Assembly (NCBI GenBank): GCA_944990035.1
Contig: CALYLX010000141.1
Span: 124,001 to 188,000 of the forward strand
Source of the DNA: Clitopilus passeckerianus
Lineage: Eukaryota; Basidiomycota; Agaricomycetes; Agaricales; Entolomataceae
DNA length: 64,000 nt
Direction of reading: 5' to 3'
The position numbers and the translations under genes were made by a program. How positions within the stretch are numbered: the stretch's first letter is position 1; every line of letters starts with the position of its first letter. Of this stretch, positions 11,680 through 26,733 are shown one piece after another. The notes beneath the pieces were generated by a model. It made no database searches. It worked only from the letters and a program-made list of their open reading frames with translations, and had not been told where the DNA came from.

Positions 11680-13009
11680 TCAAGTCCTTGAATTGCTTAG
11701 AAGTACAGTGTACACGGTCAAATCTAATATAACGTCCGAATCTGTAAGCAACTCCAGAATCAGTACAAATTCTCTTCCACATACAAAAGATAGAGGCAAA
11801 TACATACCCCGCAATACACCAGCGAGATGCTGCACCATACTCTCCCTCCCACCAACTGGGTATGCAAAACCTCCGTCCATCTCAGCGTTGCCAACACCCG
11901 GGCCAGCTTCCTGCAACCCAATTCGCCTGATGGCGTTCTGGATTATTGGCTCCAGCAGCGTGCGTATCCTTCGTATTGGTTCCTCGGCCTTGTCTTTAAG
12001 TATTTCGTCGAGAGGCCAGAGTTTCCCTCGTCGAGTACGTTTCCGGATAATGTCATGAAGTGCTATGAACGCATCGATGAGCTGCCAGTTGACGAACTCT
12101 CCGTCGGGCGCAGATTGCTGGGATAGGGCCGTGTCCGAGGGGATTTGGGTGTATTCCCTTCCCAGAACGATACGGAGGAGTCGTTCTAGGGACGCAGTAT
12201 CGAGCACTGAGGTATCCAATCGTGTGGGCGAGCTGGATCTTGATGGAAAGGGTATGATCACGGCCGTAGGCGAGGAAAGGTTATCGTCAGAACCCTGCCG
12301 CCGGGGCGTTCTGAGGCGGAGAATCGAAGTATTTGAGGCCGAAGATTTGAAGATTCTGTGATTATATGCGGAGTACCATTTGTCCAGGAAGGGTATAACC
12401 AGGCTTCTATGCAATCTGGGGTGGCACTGTCAGCTGGTGTTGGGCAACCTGCAACTGAGCTCGAGCTTACTTGGGTATCACATCTAATCGAGCTTGAATG
12501 AGATCGACAACACCAAGTAGTCAGATAAGTGTCATACCTGGTTGAGATTGTGAGGTCAGAATGGAGGCAAACACCTCTCCAAAGTCCGAGGCCGAGGCTT
12601 GCCCAGAGAGGAGATGGGGAGTGCTGTTGTCGCCTCGGACCTTGGTATTGAACCAATCATCCGAGGCTCTAGGATCCTGAGATATCTGCGATGATATTGG
12701 AATAACATCTAAAAGATTAAATATTCAATGAGCAAGTAATGGCTGATTGAGGAGACAGTACGCACGATCACCAGCCCTTTCCTTCCGCAATCCTGCTGAT
12801 GGCCGCAGACGCCTTGGGATGGGACCCACCCACCAAACTGGAGCAAGGTCGTGGTTCAAGGCAAGAAATACGGCAACGGCACAGATACCACATAGCGATG
12901 CGTACAGATGGCATGATTGCCTGAAGCAGCAGAACGCAACAACAAGCAATGAGGATGGTGCAAGGAATCTTCTACCAATGAAATCTAGACCAGGTGTAAT
13001 TCTAGCCAT
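11680..13009 (-). CDS. Uncharacterised membrane-anchored protein
   Basis: Five exons fit in phase: 13009-12772, 12708-12538, a 22-nt microexon at 12492-12471, 12415-11808 and 11741-11680, giving 366 residues. The N-terminus holds two hydrophobic stretches (around LAPSSLLVVAFCCF and GICAVAVFLAL), consistent with a membrane anchor. The rest is soluble and partly Ser/Arg-rich, with helical segments such as LLEPIIQNAIRRIGL and ALHDIIRKRT. No family is recognised. The microexon reading is supported because it joins DWFNTKV...SQSQ to LDVIP and then LHRSLVIPFL without breaking the frame. Confidence 0.6.
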
Positions 13010-13446
13010 CCAATAGGTCGGGATGCAAGCCTAGAGCTCCTTCAATAGCTCTGAATGCTGAATTACTCGACGTCCGAAGGATTTGGCCTGTCCGGATCTT
13101 CATCCAGCCCACGAATTGGAATGTAAGGATTGGCGGGCGGTTTTACGACTAAGGCCGTCCCAGACGGACGAGACCGATAAGCTTCTGACTCTCTCGTGAA
13201 GGCTTGTCTCCGGGTGTCCTGCTGGACAGTCAATGACGAAGTTATGGTCGAGGCCGACGACGATGGAGGCTGGACGTTGAGCGCGGTGTCGAGCCCAACA
13301 GTGATGATGACTGTTTGGATGTTGGTCAGAGGCTCGGCCCGTCGCGGGCGCCTCCACATTCGACGCTGCATAAAAGGTTTATCCCGCCCGTCCAGCAGGC
13401 CACTCAAGATCGCATTCCTCACCGTCCTCTGCTACTTCCAGTGATT
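13010..13446. promoter_or_regulatory. Divergent promoter region of the unknown gene and HEM13
   Basis: A TATA-like taaaagg at 13371-13377 lies about 70 nt before the HEM13 start codon. The HEM13 frame stays open through this segment without an ATG, so it is treated as 5' flank and not coding. Confidence 0.45.
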
Positions 13447-14526
13447 ATGGCTTCCAGCGACACTAGGCCAATGCGAGAGCAGGTAGAGGAGTACATCAAG
13501 TCGCTACAGGGAAAGATTGTTGAAAGTTTTGAAGAACTCGACCCAGCTGCGCCCAAATTCAAGCGGGATTCTTGGGTTCGACCACAGGGAGGAACAGGCC
13601 AATCTTGCGTCTTTGCATGTTCTTCAGAAGGCGTTGAAGGCACCGCATCTCTTTCCAGTGGTCCGACGACGATTCTCGAGAAAGCTGGAGTAAACATCTC
13701 GATTGTTCATGGCATTCTGCCTCCAGCAGCGATCAAGCAGATGCGGGCAGATCACAGTTCCATGCCCCTTCCAGACAGGCCTCAAAGCATGCCATTCTTT
13801 GCAGCAGGAATAAGCCTGGTTATTCACCCCCGAAACCCTAATGCACCCACCGTACACGCCAATTATCGTTATTTCGAGATCACGGAACAGACGGACATCG
13901 TCCCAACCGACCCTGAAACAGCTGTATCACCAAAAGTACTCGCTTGGTGGTTTGGTGGAGGTTGTGACCTTACTCCGAGCTACCTTTTTGAGGAAGATGG
14001 TGTTCATTTCCATTCGACGCTCAAGAAAGCTTGTGATCTGCATGGACCGACCCTCTACCCCGCATTCAAGAAATGGTGCGATGAATACTTCTACATTCCT
14101 CACAGAAACGAAACGCGCGGTATAGGAGGTCTATTCTTCGACGATCTCAATGAAGGGCCACACCAGAGACTCCCATCTTCCTCGCCTCGCCCCTCAACCC
14201 CAAGCGAAATCTTCTCGCTCGTTCGAGAACTGGGCGACTCCTTCATCCCGTCCTACTTCCCCATCCTTCAGCGTCGCCACAGTCTCCCTTACACGCCCCT
14301 CCAGCGAAGGTGGCAGCTGGTTAGGAGAGGCCGTTATGTCGAGTTTAACCTCGTATACGATCGTGGCACGAAGTTTGGGCTCATGACGCCAGGAGCTAGG
14401 ATCGAGAGTATCTTGATGAGTCTACCAGAGACAGCTAGGTGGGAGTACATGTCAGATCTAGGAGGAGAGGGCACCGAGGAAGGAAAGTTGATTGAGGTCT
14501 TGAAAAAGGCTAGAGAATGGGTGTAG
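13447..14526 (+). CDS. HEM13: Oxygen-dependent coproporphyrinogen III oxidase
   Basis: This intronless 359-residue protein converts coproporphyrinogen III to protoporphyrinogen IX in heme synthesis, using oxygen for two oxidative decarboxylations. Family hallmarks are all present: GISLVIHPRNPNAPTVHANY with the conserved His, the signature WWFGGGCDLTPSYL, GGLFFDDLN, RRGRYVEFNLVYDRGTKFGL and the end MSLPETARWEY. Length matches fungal homologs. The start chosen is the first ATG, preceded by a TATA-like box. A 44-codon upstream extension of the frame begins at a TTG and is rejected. No obvious mitochondrial presequence is seen, in keeping with the cytosolic yeast enzyme. Confidence 0.97.
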   Translation: MASSDTRPMREQVEEYIKSLQGKIVESFEELDPAAPKFKRDSWVRPQGGTGQSCVFACSSEGVEGTASLSSGPTTILEKAGVNISIVHGILPPAAIKQMRADHSSMPLPDRPQSMPFFAAGISLVIHPRNPNAPTVHANYRYFEITEQTDIVPTDPETAVSPKVLAWWFGGGCDLTPSYLFEEDGVHFHSTLKKACDLHGPTLYPAFKKWCDEYFYIPHRNETRGIGGLFFDDLNEGPHQRLPSSSPRPSTPSEIFSLVRELGDSFIPSYFPILQRRHSLPYTPLQRRWQLVRRGRYVEFNLVYDRGTKFGLMTPGARIESILMSLPETARWEYMSDLGGEGTEEGKLIEVLKKAREWV

Positions 14527-15364
14527 GGCGCGCATATAGTTATACATTTTTATGGTATGTCCATTCACGAGGAGTTTTTCCGAAGTTTGGCTGACTCCCT
14601 TCAAAAGGTTCTTGTAGGATTGATATTAATGAACGCCAAATCCTCTGTTATGCAGTCAACGTGCGCAGTTATCGACCTCGAGGAGACATGCAGCCAATGT
14701 CAATGTCGAGCAGGCGGACTTTACCGCCAGACCACCGGCTCAGATTTATATCAAGTTCTCGCTACTAGTATACCTCGACTGAGCTCCATTTTGACAGTAT
14801 CGAAATGATTGAATATGCCATGTTTGACTCTGGACATCGGCCGTCAAGCAACCACTGAAGAACTCGAGTACTCACGATACATAACTGTGGCGCTGGCTAC
14901 ACCCGTTTCAATACGAAGTTCTGATCTAGAACGGATTTTCATGGTCTGACGAGCATTTCCCAACTTCAGGGTTGGCTGGCGTTCATCGACATGAGAGTGG
15001 GTAATGGGCGCATCCTGGCCCGATGATTACCCTGGCGGCCTTTTGGCACTTGGGTCTACTCTCGGCGGCGTTGACTCCCAGCGTCTCACTGCTGAGTAGT
15101 GAGTGCTGAGTAGTTGTATATGCCGTCCTTCCGTTTGTCGAAACCCCAGATGACATCAAATGTTTTGACAGATTTCCAAAAGATTGGCAAAGCTTGACAT
15201 TCATTGACCTTGCGGCTTGCAGTGGGTCCAACTGCACTTCCACAAGGGATCACAGGGCCTGCCAGTTCATTGAGAAGTTGCATATGGGGTCATGAAATGT
15301 CTTTATTTTCTCCGGGACGTCCCTACGTATTCGTCTAGCAAGGTAACTCTTTGCCCTTTCGCAT
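14527..15364. other. Intergenic between convergent genes
   Basis: No gene is seen. It carries the 3' flanks of HEM13 and the carboxylesterase gene. A short direct repeat agtagtgagtgctgagtag near 15094-15112 is the only local oddity. Confidence 0.5.
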
Positions 15365-17657
<2,293 letters not shown>

Positions 17658-18938
17658 CGTGGCTCGGCGAATGCTGCACACGTCTGGCGAGGTTTTAGTA
17701 GGGATCCACGGTCGTGTTCAAGAGAACTCGTACCTTTTAGTGTTTGGCTATGAGGCACCGCTTTTCTGGCCGTTCGCTGCCGTCGTAGATCAACAGTCTA
17801 TTTGCAACCACATTTGGAGTAGTCTTCTCATGATTGAGATATACCGAAGAACGAAACGCGGGGTTGACCAAGAATTCTTCGCATTGTCTTGGAAAGACAA
17901 GTTCAGGTAAAATGCAGCAAGGATGGCTAGCTTTCGGGTCACTGAACAAAATGTCGCAGAACGCTACTCCAGCATGACTTGCCGGAAGCCGCTGGTAGCT
18001 TTGGGCTCCTGATTGACATCTAGCCAGAGTGCAAGAAGTTCCAGATGAGTCGTCGTTAGTCGCGCGCCTGGTAGTAAAATCAAAGCCAGCTGTGGCTATT
18101 TTTGATGGGACCGCGGCTTTGCGATCCTCCATCAACCTCGAGTTCGAAGTCGGGTCAACATATACCACCATTCTCAGCTCAGTGTTCTCATGCTTGAATA
18201 CAGCGGAGGGAATTCACAGAAAAAGCCCCGACGGAAATGGAATACTGCAAATCAGAAGATTGACCGGGCACCGTCAGTCGTGGCCAGCCCTGCTCTTTTG
18301 TTCCCTCGAGGCATCAGTCTCATTCCTACTGGCAATTCAGGTCCGGAGGGCCGTCCAGGAACGCTATGACCGCTGTTTTTCTCACCTGTTCACTATGGCA
18401 GCGACGCAGGGGCTTGCAGGGCTGGTGTTGACATCGAGTAATTCTGTAACTTGCCTTTGCACCAATGTCAGCATCAGATTCACATGGGGAAGCTTTCATC
18501 AATAATGTCTCCTGAACAGACAAGGCTGGCCTTCATAGACTTGATAAGTCATCGTCACCATCTGCTGCCCTGTCCGACCCGGGCGGTTGTCCAGTTTGAC
18601 ATGAGTGTTTCTGTCTCCAAATGGTGAGCAGTGTCACCTGAACCTCCCAGCCGGTCAAGTCAACATTCGATTCGGTAAATCAAACGGGACTGAATTGAAA
18701 CGGTGCGGAGCAAAGTACGCATTAGACGATCGCCGCCGAGACTAACGTTGCCTTTTTGCGCTTTCCATCATTGACAACGGGTACAGATCAATAATGCGTG
18801 CAATATGAATACACGACAGGACATACGAAAGGCTGTCTGATTGACCACCATCCGCCTCTTTCCCGACGTCAACATACTCTGCTCTTGTATTTACGAGGGT
18901 GTCGACTCTCATCCCCTTGTCCAAGACGACCTCAGCCA
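17658..18938. other. Intergenic between divergent genes
   Basis: Open frames of 144 residues (minus, about 17737-18171) and 158 residues (plus, about 18029-18505, GTG start) overlap here. They show no domains, signal peptide or splice continuation, and I do not call them. The stretch should include the promoters of the carboxylesterase and the DUF6533-like gene. Confidence 0.4.
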
Positions 18939-20457
18939 ATGCAGAGTGAGGTAGGAAACTACTTGAAAATCGCATCTGCGTCTATCTACTTCTTTGGTGA
19001 GTCTCCTGACACAGTCTCGTGCAATCTGACTTAGCCGGGGTTCCAGACTACTTCCAAACCTTACCGTCGGAGATCAGATTTTGTGAGTAGGCAACCTCCC
19101 AAAATCGCACCAGGTGTGCAGCAGGAATTGAGGCGATGGATTTTAGACAGGCGACAGAGGGGCTTTTTTCAGACGTCGATACCATGTTGGCTGTTGATCA
19201 CGGTGAGGGTAAGTGTTTCGCCTTGCAGTTACTCCTCGCCGAATACCTTCTAACACGAAGACAGTACCTGGGGATGCTTGGGACCATTCTAGGCCTGGTC
19301 GGGGCGTTCGCTACGACTTTCACGCCCGCGTCTTGCGCGAAATTCTTCATCTCAGTCCCCATAGTAAAGGTAAATCAAACCCAAGTCCTGGCTCACTGTC
19401 CCTAACAGCCCACTCTTCAGGTCCTTGGCGGTGTTGCGTCACAAGCTGTCTTCATTTATCGGACATACGCTCTTTGCAATCGGAATAAGAAGATTCTGAT
19501 CTTCCTATTGGTGTTCGGAGGAATGTTAGGAGGGGCCGAAATTATTGCGCCTGTGGTAGTCCCGCGTAATGAGAAGCTGGGAAAGACAGGGAATTGTGTA
19601 TCCGATCTGTCGAAGGTATGTCTGCTCTCGCAAAAAATGAACATCCTAAACCGTTGCTAACCACCGTTCACAGGGCTCGACTAGCTGGATACAGTACATG
19701 GTACGTGACCCTAATGAGTAGCCGTTCCGTCAACTCACGTCCCGAAACCAGTGTCAAGTCATTTTCGACTCTGTCATTCTCGTCATCACCGGCTACAGGT
19801 TGTTCGAAGGGGTGAATCAGCAGATGATTACAAGATCTGATTTCACCAGGAAGCTTTGGGAGAGCCAGCTCATGTACTTCATTGCTGTGACAGCCGTCAA
19901 TATACGTGGGTTTTTTCACCTTTCGTTCATCCCTTACCCGCTCATGGACTTTGCAGTCAATCTTATTTTCTTCGTCAAATACAATCACTCATATGAGTCG
20001 ACTATGTTCGCAAGTCTCGGAATCGCGATAACATCGATCTACTCAAGTCGTGTCAGTAAGTGACCCCATCCAATTCAGGCTGACCCTCGTTGACTTGAAC
20101 TCCCGGAAGTCCTTGACCTACAAGATATGCGACACTCCACCTGGGCTCCCCAGCAGCACATAGACCCAGATGACCGACGCCCAGTTCGGACAAGCATGCT
20201 TCAAAGCGACAGCATCCTAGACCATAGATGGAGGGTGAAAACGACCACAGGTGATGTCAAGGGAGAGTCATACGCCATAAATAGCATAGTGAGTCTTCAC
20301 TATCTTCTTGCCCGATAACTGTATAACCGACACTCCGTAGAGCGAAACACAGACAACACAGACACAGTCAACTGGCCCCATTCAAGTGTATAAGGAGGTC
20401 GTTACCACGACAGACGCGCCGCCAACGCCAACCGATCGATGGCCAAAATCACGATAA
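18939..20457 (+). CDS. DUF6533-like multi-pass membrane protein
   Basis: The N-terminal block NYLKIASASIYFF, PDYFQTLPSEIRF and then ITVRYLGMLGTI fits the DUF6533 pattern that opens many Agaricomycete seven-helix membrane proteins. Later hydrophobic helices include VLGGVASQAVFIYRTYAL, KILIFLLVFGGMLGGAEII, CQVIFDSVILVITGYRL and LMYFIAVTAV. The polar C-terminus ends DAPPTPTDRWPKSR. About nine short introns were followed in phase, for example after PIVK, LSK and IQYM. These proteins are presumed plasma-membrane or endomembrane proteins of unknown role; a receptor function has been suggested by topology only. No break is seen. Confidence 0.75.
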
Positions 20458-20766
20458 CTTGTAATGCATATCCTAGTTCCTATAATGGACATCTGAACTG
20501 TCTGCCGTTATCTTATTATCGAGTACTACAGCTGTAGTCCCTCCTAATGCAACGAAGCCATATTGGACACAGACTTACTCTGAGGCTGAAACCCCAACCG
20601 TCCTTCTAGATCTTTCTTACTCCTGCCGACTAAACTTCTCAGTTATATGAAGTCAAATAAACAAATGACTGGAATTTTACTATGTTACAAATGTACATTC
20701 TGGACCCGTGTATCGTCTTGAAACTACCAACCTTACCAGATTGCTAGAGTTCCCTGCTTTGATATA
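20458..20766. other. Intergenic, convergent 3' ends
   Basis: This AT-rich stretch carries the 3' flanks of the DUF6533-like gene and the calpain gene. Nothing else is seen. Confidence 0.5.
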
Positions 20767-23397
20767 TCAAGCTTCGGTTCCGCCGATCGCCAAACCATCA
20801 AAGGAGATCTGCATTTCATGCCTCAACTGGCCACAGATGGTGGCTGGTGCATCCTTCTTCGTGTAGACACGCAAGCCAAGGGTAACCTCATTGAGCTCCG
20901 AATCATCGTCGTCGAGTTTCTCCTCTATCCAGCCAGCCGCGTCCATTCCAGGGCTCACTGAACCTTTGTCCGAGCCAGCATTAGAGCCATCCTCGGCGTC
21001 TTCGGAATCTTCAGTATCCTCGTTGTCGCCAGAATCGCCCTTGTTCCCTTTCTCTTTCTTCACATGGTCTCCACCCTCAACCTCCTTGTCTTCTTCATCC
21101 TTCGCCTCTGATTCGTCGCCTTCTTCGTCAACCGAGTCTTCGTCCTTTTCGGGCTTATCTTCTCCCTTGGGTGCCTCATCCTGTCTCTTCAAAGCCTCAG
21201 CTGCGGCTTTGGCTTTCTCTTCGAGTTCATTTAGATCTTGGCCAGCCAGTGTCGACAGTGGGATAGGGAGATAAGGTGCTTGTTCCCTGTACTGATTGTC
21301 AAATTACCGAATCGACACATTTAAAAAAAAAGAAAACATACTCCTTCTTCACATCTGGGGGTAGCGTAAACATCGGTCAGTAAGATGGTAACTAAGCACA
21401 AATGGCTGACTTACTCGAAGAGATGGAGGCACTCTTTGCAATTTCGGTCATAACACGGGAAACAGCCCTTGGCTGGGAGTTCGAGACGGTCTCCTGAATA
21501 GGCAACCCGTCAGCTAGGTGACAAGGGAGACTCAAGAACTGTGACGAGACACACCTCCTTCGTGTCCTGGGCAAGGTACCTATCGGTCCTGACGTGAACC
21601 ACGTATTCACCAGCTTCGAGCTCCAGCTCTGCGTTGACGCTTCTTGAATAAGGCCTTGATGGGGTCGAGTAGCAAACAGGCTTCGTTTGTCCTTTCTTGA
21701 AGACAACAAAGTCGAATGACCATCGGACGTGAGTTCCAAACGGTTCGTAATATCGGGTATCCAGTTGCGAAAGAACAACGATTGCAGGTGTTCCTGCAGG
21801 GACCTCAAAAGTGACTGTAGTCCCGGTCAGGATGAGGCAGAGCCATAGGAGATCTAATGCTTACAGGAAACGTCGCCAAAGCTCCAGGCAGCAGGAACGG
21901 GGCGAACAGTCACATCCAACCACTGGGATGACATGACCCAAGATTCGTCAAAGAGCCTAATCCTATCAATCTGCTCCCAGTTCTCGAGGAAGTCGTTGTC
22001 TACATCAAGGGCATCAGTCATGAATTCTGAGGGTGCCGAAAAAGGACATACACTCCATCACGAATTCCCCATCGTCACCAAAGGTATGTCCAATCTTCGC
22101 CAAAGCAGGAAGCCATTCAGCTGTCCATTCTTTGGACCCATCTGACCATCTGCCAGTCCACTCCGACTTGCCCCAAGGATTGCGAATGATCACAAATCGC
22201 TTGCCGTTGTACTCGACAGCTCTCAGGACGGAGTAAGCATGGCCACCGAATAGACCATTGACGGTGATATTTGAGATTCCACTCCGGCTGGAGTCAAGGC
22301 TGTCGAAGGCGCATCCAAAGAGCCGGTCAACGTTGGCTCGGAGGAGCTCCTCCTCCCAGAAGCGATCTATGTCGAGGATGTCCTTGGTCGAGATGAAAGT
22401 GTTGACACCACTGTATAGCATTCATGAGTGACCAGCGATGATGAGTCAGAGATTTACTTACCCCGTTAGATCTTCTACTGCTTCACCGTTTTCACCCCCG
22501 TCCAAAGCAGCAAAGTTGCCGTGCAATTTAGCGAACGCCTTCTCGACCAGAGGCACCCATGTCTCGCCATGGGTACCGGATCTCGCGAAATACAAACTCT
22601 TCCCCGTCTTCCTGGCGGAACGATTGTACAAGTCCTTGTCGTTGTGGTAGAGCATTCGCTCTGGCAGACTTAGCTCTTCAAATTTCGGGATGGATGTGAA
22701 TAGCAAGCTGAATGGACGGTGAGCGAGGGTGAGCAGGCCTGGCAGGAAAAGACGTACTCGTCAATGATAACATGAACCCAGGTTGTGTCGCGGAAGAAGA
22801 TGAAGCCATATACACCAACTTTCTCATCGCGCTAAAGGATTGCCAGTTCAGATCGAGAAACTAGATGAGGATGGGTCCGGGACTCACGGCAACACAGAAC
22901 TTTTCAATCAGGCCGTCTGTGGTAGACAAAGTAGCCAACGCAGACAAGAACCAGCAATCGCCCAAACCGCCCTGTTGGATGTCACTGGAATCGGCGCCGT
23001 CGATGAAGAACGATGGCTTCTCGAAAATCTGCGTGGCACGCTGAACATCGGAAGGGTTGAACTGAATTGGGCTAATGCCATGAAGGCAGCGATGCTGATC
23101 GAATTCAAGATCAAATTCAATATCTCTGAAATGGTCTAAGTATCTCACAACGACGGATCTGCTCGAATCTCACCTGAATTTCCTGTTCCTCAGCCTACAG
23201 TCGGCGGCGATTTCTTCGACGCGAGCCTTGCATTCTGCAACGGCTTTAGCGTATTCCTCTGTCACAAGCAGACCAGTGCGCTTCGGCTCTGTGGAGAAGG
23301 TGGCCTTGCCAGACTCCGGCTTTTGCGTCTCTGTTGCCTTCAACGCTTGCTTGAGTTTTCTGCGAGCTGCCCGGCTATGAGGGTTCGCCTGGACCAT
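20767..23397 (-). CDS. Calpain-type cysteine protease
   Basis: The multi-exon gene starts at MVQANPHSRAARRK (the ATG at 23397). The frame opens five codons earlier only at a TTG. The calpain catalytic core is complete: GGLGDCWFLSAL with the active Cys, GGHAYSVLRAV with the His and IRNPWGKSEW with the Asn. A beta-sandwich domain follows (PAGTPAIVVLSQLD, ELEAGEYVVHVRTDRY), as in calpain domain III. The protein then has a long very acidic linker of Glu, Asp, Ser and Lys and a final folded-looking tail (ELNEVTLGLRVYTKKDAP). No EF-hand domain is visible. It is expected to be an intracellular, probably calcium-responsive protease; its targets are unknown. Confidence 0.92.
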
Positions 23398-24481
23398 TCT
23401 TGGTTGGCACAAGCTTCTTGAGAGAGAAGTGAAGGAGGAGAAGTGATTCTTGGAAGTTGCCGCCCACAGCTATTTGAAGGACAATGGGCGCTCAGTTCAA
23501 TTGTAGATATCAACTTCCATGATCCATCTGTAACAAGGGTTGGAAGCTGACTGATTCTGTGCCTAGGCCCTATCAAGCAAGTCGATCAGAAGCAAATGAA
23601 AGCACCCCATTTCATGAGACTCGATAAGCCCACAGATTATCAGCAAAGGAATCACGAATGGATGTCCTTAGCCTGTAGTGTAACCAGGACTGTGGACACT
23701 GGACACGATTCCGTGTGGGCCGTGTCCTTCCCCGTTTATCCACGGAGGCGAAGCCTCTGACAAATAGATATAGCTGTCAACATGAAGCGCCACCTACTTA
23801 GGCGCCCGCAACTGAATTGGACCATTGCACCGCCTCCCGACGAACACCCATTTTCACTTGACCGAAGCCACCATGTGTGCAGACTTCAGACAGCGTTGAT
23901 CCTTCGCGGGAGATCAAAGATCATGTTAATCCACACGCATCTGAAGATCATCGAGGAGTACGCCGGAATTCCCAAATAAGCGACAACGAACGCCAGGCTT
24001 TGGTAATTGCCGCTGCACATGAATTCAATCTCTTGACTCTCAAGTTTTAAGTTTTATGATAGTAGCTTGACGTTTTCTTGCAGCGTGTCTGAAATGAATG
24101 AAGCCACTCCGTAGTTTTCTTTTCTCCGAGGTTACAGTCAAGTGCCTAACGCTTTGAACGGATTTGCGCACAGAAATGCGAGTTTGAGAGTTGTTTGAGA
24201 GAGCACTCCACATCGAATGTCATGGGCTGTCGATGCACGTCCTTGGCAGCTAATGCGCCCCAACTAGCTGTACCAGCTTTGATATGTTTGACGAGTTCGC
24301 ACGGACTCACCAAATGAGGAGGCAACATCCCGACATCGGTGTCGGAGGTGGGTGATCAACTCGACATCCTCACTTCCCACTCACACACGTACTCCGTCCG
24401 TCCACGATCAACCTCCGAATATTAATATACCTTCTCTTCATTCGAGGATGCGTCTTTCTTCTTGCCAAAGCAACCGTGACC
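23398..24481. other. Intergenic between divergent genes
   Basis: No supported gene. A 65-codon frame at about 23782-23979 has no recognisable features. The stretch should hold the promoters of the calpain and DUF6534-like genes. Confidence 0.45.
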
Positions 24482-26243
24482 ATGTCGTACCATCTCGACA
24501 GCAAGCTGGGAGCAGTCTTTCTGGGTGACCTGATTGCAGGCATGTAAGTACCAATCAGTCGATCTTCAGCAATGGGTTGTGGCTTATTTCTTTCCCCAAA
24601 CGATAGCTTCTATGGAGTCACGACTGTGCAAAGCTTAACGTACTTCCGCAAGACGGACAGGGATTCGATTCCGTTCAGGCTCGTGGTATGAAATCTTCAC
24701 CTTTCTGCTCCGTCTTGGTCGTTGCTGAGGTATCTAATTTGGGCAGGTTTTCGGACTATGGTATGGTGGCTCTACAAATATTTTCATACTCGGACTCATC
24801 TCGGCCTTAGGCTGCTGGACTCAGTTAATGTCGCCTTCGTCACGCACGCTCTTTACTTCTATCTGGTGACGAGATATGGGGATTTTGCTGCAGCACTGGA
24901 GACTAGATGGTACGGGTTCCTGTCTTGTTTGACCTTTGACAATACTGAAGTCCTCCTGCCAGGTCGATTATCGTAAGTCTATTTATTGACAAACCTATCT
25001 TCTGTAAACTTATTTCCTCTCAAGGCCCCCATATTTGTGAATGTGAGTTCCTTCCCGAAGGTCTCCCATGATATTTTCCTGAATTTATTTATTACAGTCT
25101 GTCATGCTCACACTCATTCGACTGTAAGAATCAAAGAATCAGTTTGATATTCCAAAGGCTAACCTCTGTCGTAGACACTTCGCACGAAGAATCTACCACA
25201 GTAAGCGTTTCTTCCTCTCTGTAATGGTCTTCATGATTAAAGTGTCTCATCAGTGCTCGACCGAAATGTTTTCCTTTTTGCCTGCACAGTAAGTACTGTT
25301 CAAAACCTTCTCCCGACAACCTTCCAATGAACGCCGTTTAGTTCGTTGCATCCCTCCTATCTTTCTGTAAGTCTTAACCTTGAATTTTCACGTTCGACAT
25401 ACTCAAGTGATTTCATTAGCGACAGGAATCGGTAAGAGGTCATGAGCCTGGATTGATAAGATTCCACTGACGTACCAATATTAGCGGGCGGCGTCCGAGT
25501 ATTCCAATGGGATATCAAAACTTTTGCGGACTTGCATAAGATCAATGTGCGCCAAGCCCTCAAGCATCTACCTAACTACTCTAATTTTGGATTCTATAGT
25601 ACCTGATCTATTTTACTCTTTCAGCAGGAGTCGCGGCTGATCTAATTGTTGTCGGACCTCTGCTCCTCCTCGCCAGCAGGACTCGTTTTGGTCTCAGGTA
25701 CGTTTAACAGCAACTAGTGTACAACACATTTCTGTTCATCATGTTAATTCAGACCTAGTTCTGCCCTCAACACGATCGTTCAACTGGTGGTCAACAGCGG
25801 TAAGTATTCATGATATAAATTTACGCACTGACGCTCATTGGTATCTATCTTTAGCTCTGATTGCTGGGCTGGCTTCAATTGCCACCTTGGTCACCTATTC
25901 GGTCTGGCCACGGGAATATACCTTCCTGGGAATCTACTTCACTCTCAGCAAGCGTGCGTTTTTCACGTCATCTTTTTATTCCATCATGGACTTAACAAGC
26001 GCCTTCTTTCCAGTCTACTTTAACGCCATGCTTTCAAATCTGAACAGCAGAGAAACAATCGTAGCCGAGAAATACCAGGAGGTCATCACTCCCTCGCCTG
26101 TCCGACGCGTCCGCCGCAAGCCCAGTCCACCAAGCGATGAGAGTACGACAGCAATGAATGGTGGATCTAACACCCGTTCACCGCCAGACAGCGGTCGGTT
26201 CTCTGACCTGAGCAGTGACGAACCCCCAAGGGTCAGTACTTGA
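24482..26243 (+). CDS. DUF6534-like multi-pass membrane protein
   Basis: The start MSYHLDSKLGAVFLGDLIAG leads into FYGVTTVQSLTYF, then WWLYKYFH, VTHALYFYLVTRYG and hydrophobic segments such as VAADLIVVGPLLLLASRT. The C-terminal block matches the DUF6534 pattern: SALNTIVQLVVNSALIAGL, SIATLVTYSVWP, EYTFLGIYFTLSK joined by an intron to LYFNAMLSNLNSRE. A polar Ser/Pro/Arg-rich tail ends the protein. Around ten very short introns and exons are present, typical for this family. Its role is unknown; it is presumed to be a membrane protein of about seven helices. Confidence 0.8.
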
Positions 26244-26733
26244 TCTCTATACCTTTCAAGTTTCGTCGTGCTAATTCGGATGGTTTGGGTAGCTTGAAAT
26301 CCGGAGAATCGCCTCCGAGGACGCACTCGAAATACGAAGGGTCCTCGAATCCCAAAAAGAGGCTGCTCATGCTTCCTAAACACCTCCCACAGTCCTCGAT
26401 CCCCCCAGGCATCTCCACCTTAATTTATAGATTTTACTTCATTATCGCACTTCGGACTATATCACCAACCAGCATTTCATCAACAGCATCATCATTATCA
26501 CATTGCATTGCATTAAATAGAAGTATTGTATCCCTAATTTTGACCCTATGATATCCCATTCGTTCTGGTCATCAGTAAGAAACTGTCGTGTTCGCAATCT
26601 GAGTCAAGCGAACTCAGTTTAGTATAGTAAGATCATCTGTCGTGAGATGTGAAAAGGAAAGTCTATGGAAGGCCGTGGTAGCTGTCTGCTTCCAGGACCA
26701 GTCTATATTTTCGATGATGGGAGGCGTATGATC
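26244..26733. other. Intergenic, convergent 3' ends
   Basis: AT-rich 3' flanks with an imperfect tcatca/catcattatc stretch near 26480-26500. No gene is seen. Confidence 0.45.

Noticed and set aside
13315..13446. N-terminal extension of coproporphyrinogen oxidase as a mitochondrial presequence
   Set aside because: The extension begins at a TTG, has no ATG, and overlaps a TATA-like box.
18029..18505. 158-residue plus-strand frame
   Set aside because: GTG start, no domain, no signal peptide, overlaps an equally featureless minus-strand frame.
20891..21274. Ser-rich 127-residue plus-strand frame
   Set aside because: It is the antisense shadow of the acidic Glu/Asp linker in the calpain gene.
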